6,421 nucleotides of DNA from Candidatus Iainarchaeum sp. Its GTDB lineage: Archaea > Iainarchaeota > Iainarchaeia > Iainarchaeales > JAAZKV01. The position numbers were made by a program, and so were the translations under genes. Of the stretch, positions 1-4,843 are shown one piece after another. The stretch covers positions 1 to 6,421 of the forward strand of contig JABHJM010000095.1 in the NCBI GenBank assembly GCA_018691995.1, written 5' to 3'. Position 1 is the stretch's first letter. Each line of letters begins with the position of its first letter. The notes beneath the pieces are model-generated. The model was not told where the DNA came from, did no database searches, and was given only the letters and a program-made list of their open reading frames with translations.

Positions 1-150
1 AATTGCTTCAAGTTTTGTTTTTATCTGGGCAAGTTGTGTCCCTGCTGGTAGGCCATATACTTCACACATGTGATTAATAGCTTCTTGATGTTTTTGAGCT
101 GTTTTTTCAGCAGCACTTTTTCTTTTAAATAAGTTAAACCGAGGACCCAT
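1..150 (-). CDS. Unknown protein, N-terminal 50 residues only (gene runs off the window)
   Basis: The reading frame opens at an ATG (148-150) and stays open for 50 codons to the window edge, so the C-terminus is missing. It is too short to appear among complete ORFs, but it is well supported as a gene. An SD-like GGTGAA (minus strand, 155-160) overlaps the TAG stop of the preceding 81-residue gene, and the gap is only 9 nt. The product begins MGPRFNLFKRKSAAEK, a basic start followed by what look like two amphipathic helices separated by a GLPAG turn near residues 34-38. There is no signal peptide and no obvious membrane segment in the visible part. I do not recognise the family. It is the third gene of the unit that starts with the TrmB-like regulator and is probably translationally coupled to its upstream neighbour. 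Confidence 0.65.
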   Translation of the reverse strand, partial: MGPRFNLFKRKSAAEKTAQKHQEAINHMCEVYGLPAGTQLAQIKTKLEAI

Positions 151-159
151 AATATTCAC

Positions 160-405
160 CTAATTTCTAAGTAATTCACCAAAAAGAGCGTGTTTTTCTT
201 TTGTTTCACGCAAGTGTTGTCTGATTTCATCTTCACTTTTTCCTTTTGAACGCATATAATCAACAGTTTCAACTACTCTTTTTAAAAAGTCAAGATCTCT
301 TTCATGTAAATGATCTTTTTTTATTCTTGCACGAAGTCGTGCTTCAACAGAATTTTTTCTAGCAGTTTCTAAAAGTTTTTTTCTGCTAGTTGGAGTTATA
401 GGCAT
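160..405 (-). CDS. 81-residue charged helical protein of unknown function
   Basis: I do not recognise this protein. It starts MPITPTSRKKLLETARKN and is dominated by Lys, Arg, Glu and Asp. It is predicted to be almost entirely helical, with probable helices at about residues 8-28, 33-52 and 57-77. There are no cysteines, no membrane segment and no signal peptide. The basic first third (RKK, ARKN, RLRARIKK) would suit nucleic-acid binding, but that is only inference. A GTG three codons upstream (412-414) would give 84 residues. I prefer the ATG at 403-405 because GTGAT there forms the SD with four spacer bases, as at other junctions in this window. It lies 33 nt after the regulator gene and 9 nt before the next ORF, so co-transcription is likely. 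Confidence 0.72.
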   Translation of the reverse strand: MPITPTSRKKLLETARKNSVEARLRARIKKDHLHERDLDFLKRVVETVDYMRSKGKSEDEIRQHLRETKEKHALFGELLRN

Positions 406-409
406 ACTA

Positions 410-414
410 ATCAC
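410..414 (-). promoter_or_regulatory. Shine-Dalgarno GTGAT for the 81-residue gene
   Basis: The minus strand reads GTGAT, TAGT, ATG. GTGAT is complementary to the AUCAC near the 3' end of archaeal 16S rRNA. It therefore marks the ATG at 403-405 as the start and argues against using the GTG itself as initiator. Confidence 0.6.
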
Positions 415-438
415 TTTTTCTTATAGGCTTTATAATTA

Positions 439-1179
439 TTAATATTTTTTTGCATTAACCCAATTATGATCAAAGAAATGTGTTAATGCGGTAGCCATTG
501 GGCCATGTTCGTTTAGAATAGTAAAATGATATTCTGGTTTATTTTTCTTAAAGTCACTTATTGCAAGTACAACTTTTTTATTATCAATAATAAAAGCATT
601 AAGCCCATGGTTAAATTGTTTAACTTCTGCAGTGTCTTTTAATTTTTGTGAAGGGAATGAATTTAGAAGTTTAATAGTGATGTCTTTTGATTTAGCTTTT
701 GCTAAAGCATCATGGATGATTATATGATCATCAGTTATTTCAGTAAGTCCACTAATACTTTTACCTGCTTTTAGTAATTCTTGTCCTAAGATTCTTTCAA
801 AATCTTGTTTGTCTTTAACCTTCATTACTTTTTCGCCATATTCTTCTTTTTCATCAAGAATAATTAAGTTTTCTTTAAGTTCAGTAGCCTCTGCTTCAAG
901 TGCATTGAGTTGACTTTTTTTAGTAAGTACAAGTAAATCAATTGCTTTTTCAGCATCAATGGCTCGATAAAGTTTAGGTCTTCCTTTTATTTCAATAATA
1001 AGATCTTTAGCTATTAGCTTCTCAAGAACATCATAAACCCTTGTTTTTGGGACTTGTGCAGTTCGTGAAATAGTTGGTGCTTCGCTTTCGCGTAGTTTAA
1101 ATAGAGTATTTAGTGTTTTTGCTTCATACTCAGTGAGACCAAGTTTTTCAAGTAGATTAAATGTTGCTGAACCGTTCAT
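439..1179 (-). CDS. TrmB-family transcriptional regulator
   Basis: A 246-residue DNA-binding protein of the archaeal TrmB family. The N-terminal winged helix-turn-helix spans about residues 8-75. GLTEYEAKTLNTL (14-26) starts it, the recognition-helix region is around ISRTAQVPKTRVYDVLEKL (37-55) with the hallmark VPKTRVYDVL, and a wing at IEIKGRPKLYRAI (62-74) closes it. Residues about 79-112 form a probable coiled-coil dimerisation helix. The C-terminal part (about 117-243) has the short PLD-like effector fold of the family, including a hydrophobic strand FIIDNKKVVLAI and a final ALTHFFDHNW helix. It lacks the long sugar-binding extension of classical maltose/trehalose TrmB, so the ligand cannot be guessed. 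It is transcribed separately from the ribosomal genes, with a TATA box and a palindrome just upstream, which suggests autoregulation. The start is the only in-frame ATG before the helix-turn-helix. Confidence 0.9.
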   Translation of the reverse strand: MNGSATFNLLEKLGLTEYEAKTLNTLFKLRESEAPTISRTAQVPKTRVYDVLEKLIAKDLIIEIKGRPKLYRAIDAEKAIDLLVLTKKSQLNALEAEATELKENLIILDEKEEYGEKVMKVKDKQDFERILGQELLKAGKSISGLTEITDDHIIIHDALAKAKSKDITIKLLNSFPSQKLKDTAEVKQFNHGLNAFIIDNKKVVLAISDFKKNKPEYHFTILNEHGPMATALTHFFDHNWVNAKKY

Positions 1180-1191
1180 GCCAATACCCTT

Positions 1192-1203
1192 TAGTAATTA
1201 CTA
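1192..1203. promoter_or_regulatory. Perfect 12-bp palindrome, candidate operator of the TrmB-like regulator
   Basis: TAGTAATTACTA is its own reverse complement. It ends 12 bp before the regulator ATG and covers the place where transcription should start if the TATA box at 1225-1232 is used. A second, looser AGTA-N8-TACT pair (1223-1238) brackets that TATA box, and the two centres are 33 bp apart, about three helical turns. Dyads that overlap the TATA box or start site are typical for archaeal repressors. The assignment to this regulator is inference. Confidence 0.45.
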
Positions 1204-1224
1204 TATAATATTAACACAAACAAG

Positions 1225-1232
1225 TATTTAAA
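1225..1232 (-). promoter_or_regulatory. TATA box (TTTAAATA) for the TrmB-like operon
   Basis: The minus strand reads AGTAAATTTAAATAC, a close match to the archaeal TATA consensus TTTAWATA with an A-rich BRE-like stretch upstream. Transcription would begin about 26 bp downstream, near 1203, giving a leader of about 24 nt. A second AT-rich element (TTATATAG, about 1202-1209) is placed so that it would give a leaderless start at the ATG. I consider it the weaker candidate. Confidence 0.55.
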
Positions 1233-1248
1233 TTTACTATTTCCAGTG

Positions 1249-1253
1249 AAAAA
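1249..1253 (-). terminator. Possible poly-T terminator after uS2
   Basis: About a dozen bases after the uS2 stop, the minus strand carries GCTTTTTC, a run of five T without a strong hairpin. Archaeal terminators can be simple T tracts, and the position before a fresh promoter makes termination plausible. The tract is short, so the support is weak. Confidence 0.3.
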
Positions 1254-1264
1254 GCTAATTTGGA

Positions 1265-1990
1265 CTAATATCGTCTTCTAAAGCTTCTTCGTCTAAAAGT
1301 TCCTTGTGATCTTGGTTTTTTAGCCTTTTCTTCGATTTGTTGCTCAAATTCCTCAACTTCAACTTTAAAACTCTTAGAATCAATTTCTTTTCTCTCAATT
1401 AGAGTTTCTCGAGTTAATAAATAAAGCATTAAAGCTAAAGCCTTACGTCCTTTATTGTTTGCTGGAATTGAAACATCAACATTTTTTAAAGGGGACTCGC
1501 TTCCTGCAAGTGCAATTATTTGAAAATGTCCTTCTGAAGCCTCAGTTAAAGCTTGTGAATCAGTTAAAGGATCACACAGAATAACTATTTTTGGTTCATG
1601 GAAACTTCTTGCTTGCGGATTAGTAAAAGTTCCTGGTACAAATCGTCCAGTGAAAGCTTTTGCTCCAGTCATTGCTGCAAATTTCTTAATTGGAGTATGT
1701 CCATAAAGTCTTCTGCAAACAATTGCAATATCTTTCCCTTCATACTTTGCTAATATTTTTGAAACCATTCTAATTCTTTGGTCAATAGTTTCAATGTTAA
1801 AAACAATAAGTCCATCTTTTCTTTTTTTGAATACATATTCTCGCATGTCTCCGCTTTTGAATTTTGTTCCAATATGTACTCCGCTTTTTAAGTATGTTTC
1901 AATGTCTGTTAGTAATTCTTTTCCTTTGTAGAATTCCACATCGTCATTTTCGTCTGTTTTTGTTTCTTCTTTCATTTTTGTTTCAACCAT
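1265..1990 (-). CDS. rps2: Small ribosomal subunit protein uS2 (archaeal S2P)
   Basis: A structural protein of the 30S head/body junction, 241 residues. Family hallmarks are in order: SGVHIGTKFKSGDMREYVF (36-54), DGLIVFNIETID (59-70), GRFVPGTFTNPQA (115-127), EPKIVILCDPLTDSQAL (132-148), then VDVSIPANNKGRKALALM (171-188) and LLTRE (191-195). The N-terminus has an extra acidic leader of about 18 residues (EETKTDENDD). The C-terminus is extended by a Glu-rich helix and a very basic tail (TFRRRSFRRRY), which probably contacts rRNA. The ATG at 1988-1990 is preceded by GTGATG (1995-2000), which contains the TGA stop of rpoN, with a 6-nt gap. It is the last gene of the ribosomal block. In many archaea rpoK and enolase separate rpoN from this gene, and both are absent here. 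Confidence 0.97.
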   Translation of the reverse strand: MVETKMKEETKTDENDDVEFYKGKELLTDIETYLKSGVHIGTKFKSGDMREYVFKKRKDGLIVFNIETIDQRIRMVSKILAKYEGKDIAIVCRRLYGHTPIKKFAAMTGAKAFTGRFVPGTFTNPQARSFHEPKIVILCDPLTDSQALTEASEGHFQIIALAGSESPLKNVDVSIPANNKGRKALALMLYLLTRETLIERKEIDSKSFKVEVEEFEQQIEEKAKKPRSQGTFRRRSFRRRY

Positions 1991-1996
1991 ATTTCA

Positions 1997-2191
1997 TCAC
2001 TTATTAAATTTCATTAAATCTTCTGTTAAATCAATACTTGTAAGTAAAGATTTTCTACAACAATATCTTTTGACATTTAGTTCATCCATTACTTTGCCCG
2101 CATCTTCTCCTTTTTCAACTCTTTCTTTGAATTCTTTTTGCAAACCTGCTATAGGTTTTCCACACGAAAAACATCTTACTGGTATTATCAT
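1997..2191 (-). CDS. rpoN: DNA-directed RNA polymerase subunit Rpo10 (RpoN/Rpb10-like)
   Basis: A 64-residue zinc-binding subunit that helps anchor the Rpo3-Rpo11 platform in the archaeal RNA polymerase. It starts MIIPVRCFSCGKPI and carries the atypical zinc site of the family: Cys7 and Cys10 in CFSC plus the adjacent Cys44-Cys45 in RYCCRK. The length is normal. Two departures are a longer hydrophilic end (TEDLMKFNK) and KSLL where RRML is usual. It starts 7 nt after the uS9 stop. Another ATG lies 6 bases upstream in a different frame, but the RpoN frame and its conserved MIIPVRC start decide the choice. Conserved neighbours uS9 upstream and uS2 downstream support the identification. Confidence 0.96.
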   Translation of the reverse strand: MIIPVRCFSCGKPIAGLQKEFKERVEKGEDAGKVMDELNVKRYCCRKSLLTSIDLTEDLMKFNK

Positions 2192-2198
2192 CCTTCAT

Positions 2199-2684
2199 CT
2201 ACCTCTTACTGCTTTGTTTTCTAGCTCTTGCTTTTGGTCCAAGTGGTTTCTTTGTTTCTACTTGACGAACATCGTCAACCAACAAGTTCCTGTCATAAGC
2301 TAAGAATAATTCTTTATACTTTTTTCCTTTTGCACGAACAATTGATTTTGCAATTGCACTTCTAATTGCTCCTGCTTGGCTCATAAATCCTGAACCTTTT
2401 ACATTAATATTAATATCATATTCGCCAGCAACATCTTCTGCTAAGATAAGTGGTTCTGAAATCAAATTTTTTACATGACCAGTTGCATAAACATCTAGGT
2501 TAATGTGGTTAATTTTTACAATTCCTTTTCCTTTTTTAATAACAGCTCTTGCTACAGCTCTTTTCTTTTTTGCTCGGACAATCATTCCAGCTCTTTTTGT
2601 AGCAGGTTTAACTCTTTTCTTTTCAACAATTTTTACTTCTTCTTTTTTCTCTTCTACTTTTGGAGTTTCTTTTTTGTCAGTCAT
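2199..2684 (-). CDS. rps9: Small ribosomal subunit protein uS9 (archaeal S9P)
   Basis: A 30S head protein whose basic C-terminal tail reaches the P-site tRNA in known ribosomes. The 161-residue product carries KGKGIVKINHINLDVY (51-66), the core GSGFMSQAGAIRSAIAKSIV (97-116), YDRNLLVDDVRQVETKKPLG (130-149) and the expected tail KARARKQSSKR (151-161). The archaeal family is usually about 130-135 residues, so the first 30 or so residues, rich in Lys and Glu (KKETPKVEEKKEEVK), are an extension. A GTG five codons upstream overlaps the uL13 coding end and would add only MESGK. I prefer the ATG at 2682-2684, which has SD-like GTGG sequence just upstream and lies 1 nt after the uL13 stop. Confidence 0.96.
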   Translation of the reverse strand: MTDKKETPKVEEKKEEVKIVEKKRVKPATKRAGMIVRAKKKRAVARAVIKKGKGIVKINHINLDVYATGHVKNLISEPLILAEDVAGEYDININVKGSGFMSQAGAIRSAIAKSIVRAKGKKYKELFLAYDRNLLVDDVRQVETKKPLGPKARARKQSSKR

Positions 2685-2685
2685 C

Positions 2686-3105
2686 TTACCACTTTCCACC
2701 TAATAATTGTGCTATTTCTTTTAATGTTATAAAATCATGTTTTTCACTATATTTTACCCCATCAACAGTTTCAAAAGTTGTTTCTTTCAAATCTTTTGGA
2801 ACTCCGTTATAAATTTTTACTTGTTTCATAATTCTTTCAGCAGTTTTCTTCCTATTTGGAAGCATTCCTTTAATCATTCTTTTAAGCATTCTACTTGGAA
2901 TTCTTTCATATTTTGGTCCAAAGTGAGGATTAGATAAAACTCTTGCATCAATTCTTTTCTTATATTTTGCAACAATTTCTTCTCGTCTTCCAACTAGTAT
3001 TGCATTTTCAGCATTAACAATAACTACTGTTTCGCCATTTATCATACTCTTAGCAACTTTGCTTGAAAGCCGTCCTGCTACTAAATTACTTGCATCTACA
3101 TTCAT
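2686..3105 (-). CDS. rpl13: Large ribosomal subunit protein uL13 (archaeal L13P)
   Basis: A 50S protein of 139 residues, normal for archaea. It begins MNVDASNLVAGRLSSKVAK, the conserved N-terminal strand-helix. VNAENAILVGRREEIVAKYKKR (30-51) and RIPSRMLKRMIKGMLPNRKKTAERI (68-92) follow, the latter containing the basic rRNA-binding helix. YNGVP (99-103) and the archaeal C-terminus LGGKW close it. The ATG at 3103-3105 follows an SD GTGAT (3109-3113) with three spacer bases, and that SD contains the TGA stop of eL18. It sits between eL18 and uS9, the standard archaeal order. No oddities seen. Confidence 0.97.
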   Translation of the reverse strand: MNVDASNLVAGRLSSKVAKSMINGETVVIVNAENAILVGRREEIVAKYKKRIDARVLSNPHFGPKYERIPSRMLKRMIKGMLPNRKKTAERIMKQVKIYNGVPKDLKETTFETVDGVKYSEKHDFITLKEIAQLLGGKW

Positions 3106-3109
3106 AATA

Positions 3110-3463
3110 TCACTTTACAATCATTAATTCACTTACTTTAACTTTTTCGTCAACAAAATCTCTTAGCAATATAAATTCTCCATTTTGGTTAATTTTTTCT
3201 ACTGCTGCTTCACTAGCAGAGATTGCTACAATTTTTGTTTTTGTTGTTAGTTCTCCTTTGCTTAAAACTTTTCCAGGAACAACTAAAGTTTTTCCTGCAA
3301 ATTTTTTTGCTAAAAGTTCTAATTTTTCAACATTAACGTCAGCCGTATTTCGAGTTGGTTTTCCAATTCGTTTAGCTAAATCTTTCCAAATACTTTTTTT
3401 AGTCTTTCGACTAGTTTTTTCAAGGCTCGCAATGAGTCTTTGTGTTTCTAATTTTTTTGTCAT
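3110..3463 (-). CDS. rpl18e: Large ribosomal subunit protein eL18 (archaeal L18e)
   Basis: A 50S protein present only in archaea and eukaryotes, with a uL15-like fold. The product has 117 residues, close to the archaeal norm of about 120. Diagnostic stretches are IWKDLAKRIGKPTRNTADVNVEKLE (25-49), GKTLVVPGKVLSKGEL (57-72) and ISASEAAVEKINQNGEFI (81-98). An upstream ATG would add MLREVKN. I prefer the ATG at 3461-3463 because MTKKLETQRLIASL is the family-like start and AGTGA (3469-3473) lies five bases before it. The gene starts 36 nt after the tRNA-Leu 3' end and is probably co-transcribed with it. The same tRNA-Leu/L18e order is known from Haloarcula. An AT-rich ATAAAAT between the two could also act as an internal promoter. 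Confidence 0.95.
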   Translation of the reverse strand: MTKKLETQRLIASLEKTSRKTKKSIWKDLAKRIGKPTRNTADVNVEKLELLAKKFAGKTLVVPGKVLSKGELTTKTKIVAISASEAAVEKINQNGEFILLRDFVDEKVKVSELMIVK

Positions 3464-3468
3464 ATTTT

Positions 3469-3473
3469 TCACT
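3469..3473 (-). promoter_or_regulatory. Shine-Dalgarno AGTGA deciding the eL18 start
   Basis: The minus strand reads AGTGA, five A/T bases, then ATG (3461-3463). This places initiation seven codons downstream of the longest possible reading frame, which would start at a leader ATG near 3482-3484. Confidence 0.5.
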
Positions 3474-3489
3474 TCTCTTAACATAATTT

Positions 3490-3504
3490 CTGCATTTTAT
3501 GCAG
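3490..3504 (-). other. Inverted repeat spanning the 3' end of tRNA-Leu
   Basis: CTGCAT-AAA-ATGCAG can form a 6-bp stem with a 3-nt loop. Its left arm consists of the last four acceptor-stem bases (CTGC) plus the discriminator A and the next T, so it would compete with the tRNA acceptor stem. It could influence 3' processing or be chance. An overlapping ATAAAAT could alternatively act as a TATA element for eL18. Confidence 0.4.
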
Positions 3505-3583
3505 GGGGAGAGATTCGAACTCTCGAAGGCACTAAGCCACAGGATCTTAAGTCCTGCCCCTTTGACCGCTCGGGAACCCCTGC
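3500..3583 (-). tRNA. tRNA-Leu, anticodon UAA
   Basis: The 84-nt sequence folds as a class II tRNA. The acceptor stem GCAGGGG/CCCCTGC is a perfect 7 bp with discriminator A73 at 3500. The D arm contains the conserved GAGCGGTCAAAGG. The anticodon stem CAGGA/TCCTG closes the loop CTTAAGA, whose anticodon is TAA (3549-3547). A long variable arm with GGC/GCC stem and TTAGT loop is typical of leucine tRNA. The T arm GAGAG/CTCTC encloses TTCGAAT. No intron interrupts the anticodon loop and no 3' CCA is encoded. It decodes UUA (and by wobble UUG), codons expected to be common in an AT-rich genome. It lies between rpoD and eL18, a placement seen in other archaea. Confidence 0.97.
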
Positions 3584-3603
3584 TGAACCGTCCAGCCGGT
3601 TCA
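3584..3603 (-). other. 7-bp hairpin abutting the 5' end of tRNA-Leu
   Basis: TGAACCG-GCTGGA-CGGTTCA forms a 7-bp stem with a 6-nt loop, directly next to the first base of the tRNA. It is part of the GC-rich leader. It could shape 5' processing by RNase P or stack on the acceptor stem. Confidence 0.5.
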
Positions 3604-3667
3604 CGTCTGGTGCTGTCTTCGCCTTGGGGCTCGACACCACATTCAGGTGTGCCTTTGGTTGGCTTGC
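3584..3667 (-). ncRNA. GC-rich non-coding leader of tRNA-Leu, candidate structured RNA
   Basis: This 84-nt stretch has 50 G or C (60%), while the surrounding genes are about one third G+C. In AT-rich archaea such islands usually mark structured RNA. It contains the hairpin next to the tRNA (3584-3603). It also contains two mutually exclusive alternatives: ACACC/GGTGT with a 7-nt loop extended by GGC/GCC, or GTGTC pairing with GACAGCAC around a GCC-CCAA-GGC hairpin. I find no C/D boxes (RUGAUGA is missing), no tRNA fold and no credible ORF. It may be a separate small RNA, a processing leader or remnant sequence, and its function is unknown. Confidence 0.4.
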
Positions 3668-3675
3668 TTTTAAAA
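3668..3675 (-). promoter_or_regulatory. TATA-like TTTTAAAA, possible promoter for the tRNA-Leu/eL18 block
   Basis: TTTTAAAA lies 85 bp upstream of the tRNA and would place a transcription start near 3646, inside the GC-rich leader. It overlaps the foot of the hairpin after rpoD, so the same bases could serve as a T tract for termination. It is a weak match and read-through from rpoD is also possible. Confidence 0.3.
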
Positions 3676-3688
3676 TCGCTTTGCGATT
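3674..3688 (-). terminator. Hairpin with short T tract after rpoD
   Basis: One base past the rpoD stop, AATCGC-AAA-GCGATT forms a 6-bp stem (extendable by a G-T and an A-T pair), followed by a run of T that reads TTTT with the end of the stem. It may end the upstream ribosomal/polymerase transcript, protect its 3' end or mark a processing site before the tRNA leader. Confidence 0.4.
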
Positions 3689-3689
3689 C

Positions 3690-4439
3690 TTATGCTTTCT
3701 TTATTTCTTTGTTCAACTCGTCAAGTTTTGTATTTAATTGATCAAGAGCTGAATTTATAACTTCTATTGAAGATAATTGTCCGGTTGTTTCAAGTGATAA
3801 AACAAATTCGTCTTTTGTGTATTCAAGTTCTACACCAAACTTTTCAAGAATGTTTTCGAATTGGTTTTGTGTTTTAATATTATATGGGTCAAGTAAGAAT
3901 AATTTTCCTGCCTTTTCCTCGATTGTTCCCTTTGGCATTGCTTCAATTAATTCTTTTGTATTTTTATGAGAACTATTATTGTTTATTTTTGGTAATTCGT
4001 TAAATGAAACAATTGCTGGTTGGAATCTTGCGTGTTCGCTTCCAACTGACATTTTAGCAGTCATTTCAAGTTTTACTCTTTCTTCTTTTCCAAGTTTTGT
4101 AATTATTATTTTTTTGTCAACAATTTCGATTTTTGGATCAGTACACTTAATGTCTTTGCTTGTTACGTCGCAAGGTCCAGCTTTTTCAAGTACAAGTTTT
4201 ACTGTGTCTCCAATTTTGTATGCTTTAACATCTGTTTTTATTGGAAGTAATCCAAGTCTGTTTGCTAGCATTTCATCAAAAACCACTGAGTCGTTTTCAT
4301 AAAATGTTACTTCATCCACTGCCAAACAAGGAACATTATTGATTATTGTTCTTCGCACAGCATTCATGAATGCAGGGCTAACTCCTTTTATCAAATATTT
4401 TGATAAATTTCCTTCTTCAAAAACTTTTTTAATATCCAT
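3690..4439 (-). CDS. rpoD: DNA-directed RNA polymerase subunit Rpo3 (RpoD)
   Basis: The archaeal counterpart of Rpb3 and bacterial alpha. It pairs with Rpo11 to start polymerase assembly. The 249-residue product has the assembly motif NAVRRTIINNVPCLAVDEVTFYEN (26-49), DEMLANRLGLLPIKTD (55-70), GPCDVTSKDIK (88-98) and GSEHARFQPAIVSF (133-146). The C-terminal dimerisation helix is SSIEVINSALDQLNTKLDEL (223-242). The D3 domain (about 148-205) contains no cysteine, so it cannot carry the [4Fe-4S] cluster found in some archaeal homologues. The only cysteines are 38, 90 and 99. A GTG at 4446-4448 would add MII, but GTGAT is the SD, with the ATG at 4437-4439 four bases later. The SD contains the uS11 stop, and the gap is 5 nt. 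The next gene in transcription order is tRNA-Leu. Confidence 0.97.
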   Translation of the reverse strand: MDIKKVFEEGNLSKYLIKGVSPAFMNAVRRTIINNVPCLAVDEVTFYENDSVVFDEMLANRLGLLPIKTDVKAYKIGDTVKLVLEKAGPCDVTSKDIKCTDPKIEIVDKKIIITKLGKEERVKLEMTAKMSVGSEHARFQPAIVSFNELPKINNNSSHKNTKELIEAMPKGTIEEKAGKLFLLDPYNIKTQNQFENILEKFGVELEYTKDEFVLSLETTGQLSSIEVINSALDQLNTKLDELNKEIKKA

Positions 4440-4443
4440 AATA

Positions 4444-4448
4444 ATCAC
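4444..4448 (-). promoter_or_regulatory. Shine-Dalgarno GTGAT of rpoD, containing the uS11 stop
   Basis: The minus strand reads AAGTGATTATTATG. The TGA inside GTGAT ends uS11, four bases follow, then the rpoD ATG (4437-4439). This rules out the in-frame GTG as the true start and suggests translational coupling. Confidence 0.7.
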
Positions 4449-4834
4449 TTTTTACTTTTTCCTCTAAATTTCTTTTTCTTTCTACATCCGTCGTGTGGGT
4501 ATGGTGTTACATTTTCGATTGTTAAAATTCTAATTCCGTTTCTTGTAAGAGAACGAATTGCTGCTTCAGCTCCGCTTCCAGCAGATCCACTTTTGTTTCC
4601 ACCATGTCCTCGTACTTTAACAAAAACTTCCATAATTCCTCTTTCTCTTGCACTAGTTGCAATATTTTCAGCTAATTTCATAGCAACATAAGGTGAACCT
4701 TCTTTGTGTTGTGCTTTTGTTTCCATTCCACCAGTTGTTTTTGCAATTGTTTCTGATCCTGTTAAATCAGTTAGCAAAATTTGTGTATTGTTATGTGTTG
4801 CATAAATATGAATTATTCCTCTTTGGTCAGCCAT
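4445..4834 (-). CDS. rps11: Small ribosomal subunit protein uS11 (archaeal S11P)
   Basis: A 30S platform protein that contacts the mRNA exit region. The product has 129 residues, normal for the family. It is highly conserved: GIIHIYATHNNTQILLTDLTG (6-26), TTGGMETKAQHKEGSPYVAM (33-52), VKVRGHGGNKSGSAGSGAEAAIR (72-94) and the invariant C-terminal ENVTPYPHDGCRKKKKFRGK (107-126). The ATG at 4832-4834 is chosen over a GTG three codons earlier because GTGAT (4839-4843) is the SD and MADQRGIIHI is the family-like start. It is 5 nt from uS4 upstream and 5 nt from rpoD downstream, the standard archaeal order. Confidence 0.98.
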   Translation of the reverse strand: MADQRGIIHIYATHNNTQILLTDLTGSETIAKTTGGMETKAQHKEGSPYVAMKLAENIATSARERGIMEVFVKVRGHGGNKSGSAGSGAEAAIRSLTRNGIRILTIENVTPYPHDGCRKKKKFRGKSKK

Positions 4835-4838
4835 AATA

Positions 4839-4843
4839 ATCAC
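4839..4843 (-). promoter_or_regulatory. Shine-Dalgarno GTGAT of uS11, containing the uS4 stop
   Basis: The minus strand reads GAGTGATTATTATG, with the uS4 TGA inside GTGAT and TATT as spacer before ATG (4832-4834). The layout matches the rpoD and eL14 junctions base for base from GTGAT to ATG. Confidence 0.7.

Noticed and set aside
1997..1999. Recoded TGA (alternative genetic code or readthrough)
   Set aside because: TGA, TAG and TAA all end conserved genes at their expected lengths, so the standard stop codons are in use.
3490..3504. Integration (att) site at the tRNA-Leu 3' end
   Set aside because: There is no integrase, no second long copy of the tRNA 3' end and no foreign-looking gene nearby, and the short repeat is inverted rather than direct.
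3545..3551. Intron in tRNA-Leu
   Set aside because: The anticodon loop CTTAAGA is a complete 7-nt loop closed by a perfect 5-bp stem, so no intron is present.
3584..3667. Box C/D guide RNA or degenerate second tRNA in the GC-rich spacer
   Set aside because: A CTGA is present but no RUGAUGA C box, and no cloverleaf with a T arm can be formed. A kink-turn reading of the GA/GAA internal loop fails because the expected 3-nt bulge is missing.
3258..3741. Plus-strand reading frames of 159 and 80 codons crossing tRNA-Leu and eL18
   Set aside because: They run through the antisense of a well-folded tRNA and a conserved ribosomal gene, and have low-complexity Phe/Ser/Leu-rich products, so they are shadow frames.
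4446..4448. GTG as rpoD start (and the equivalent GTGs of uS11, eL14 and the 81-residue gene)
   Set aside because: In each case the GTG is part of the GTGAT Shine-Dalgarno four bases before an ATG that gives the family-like N-terminus.
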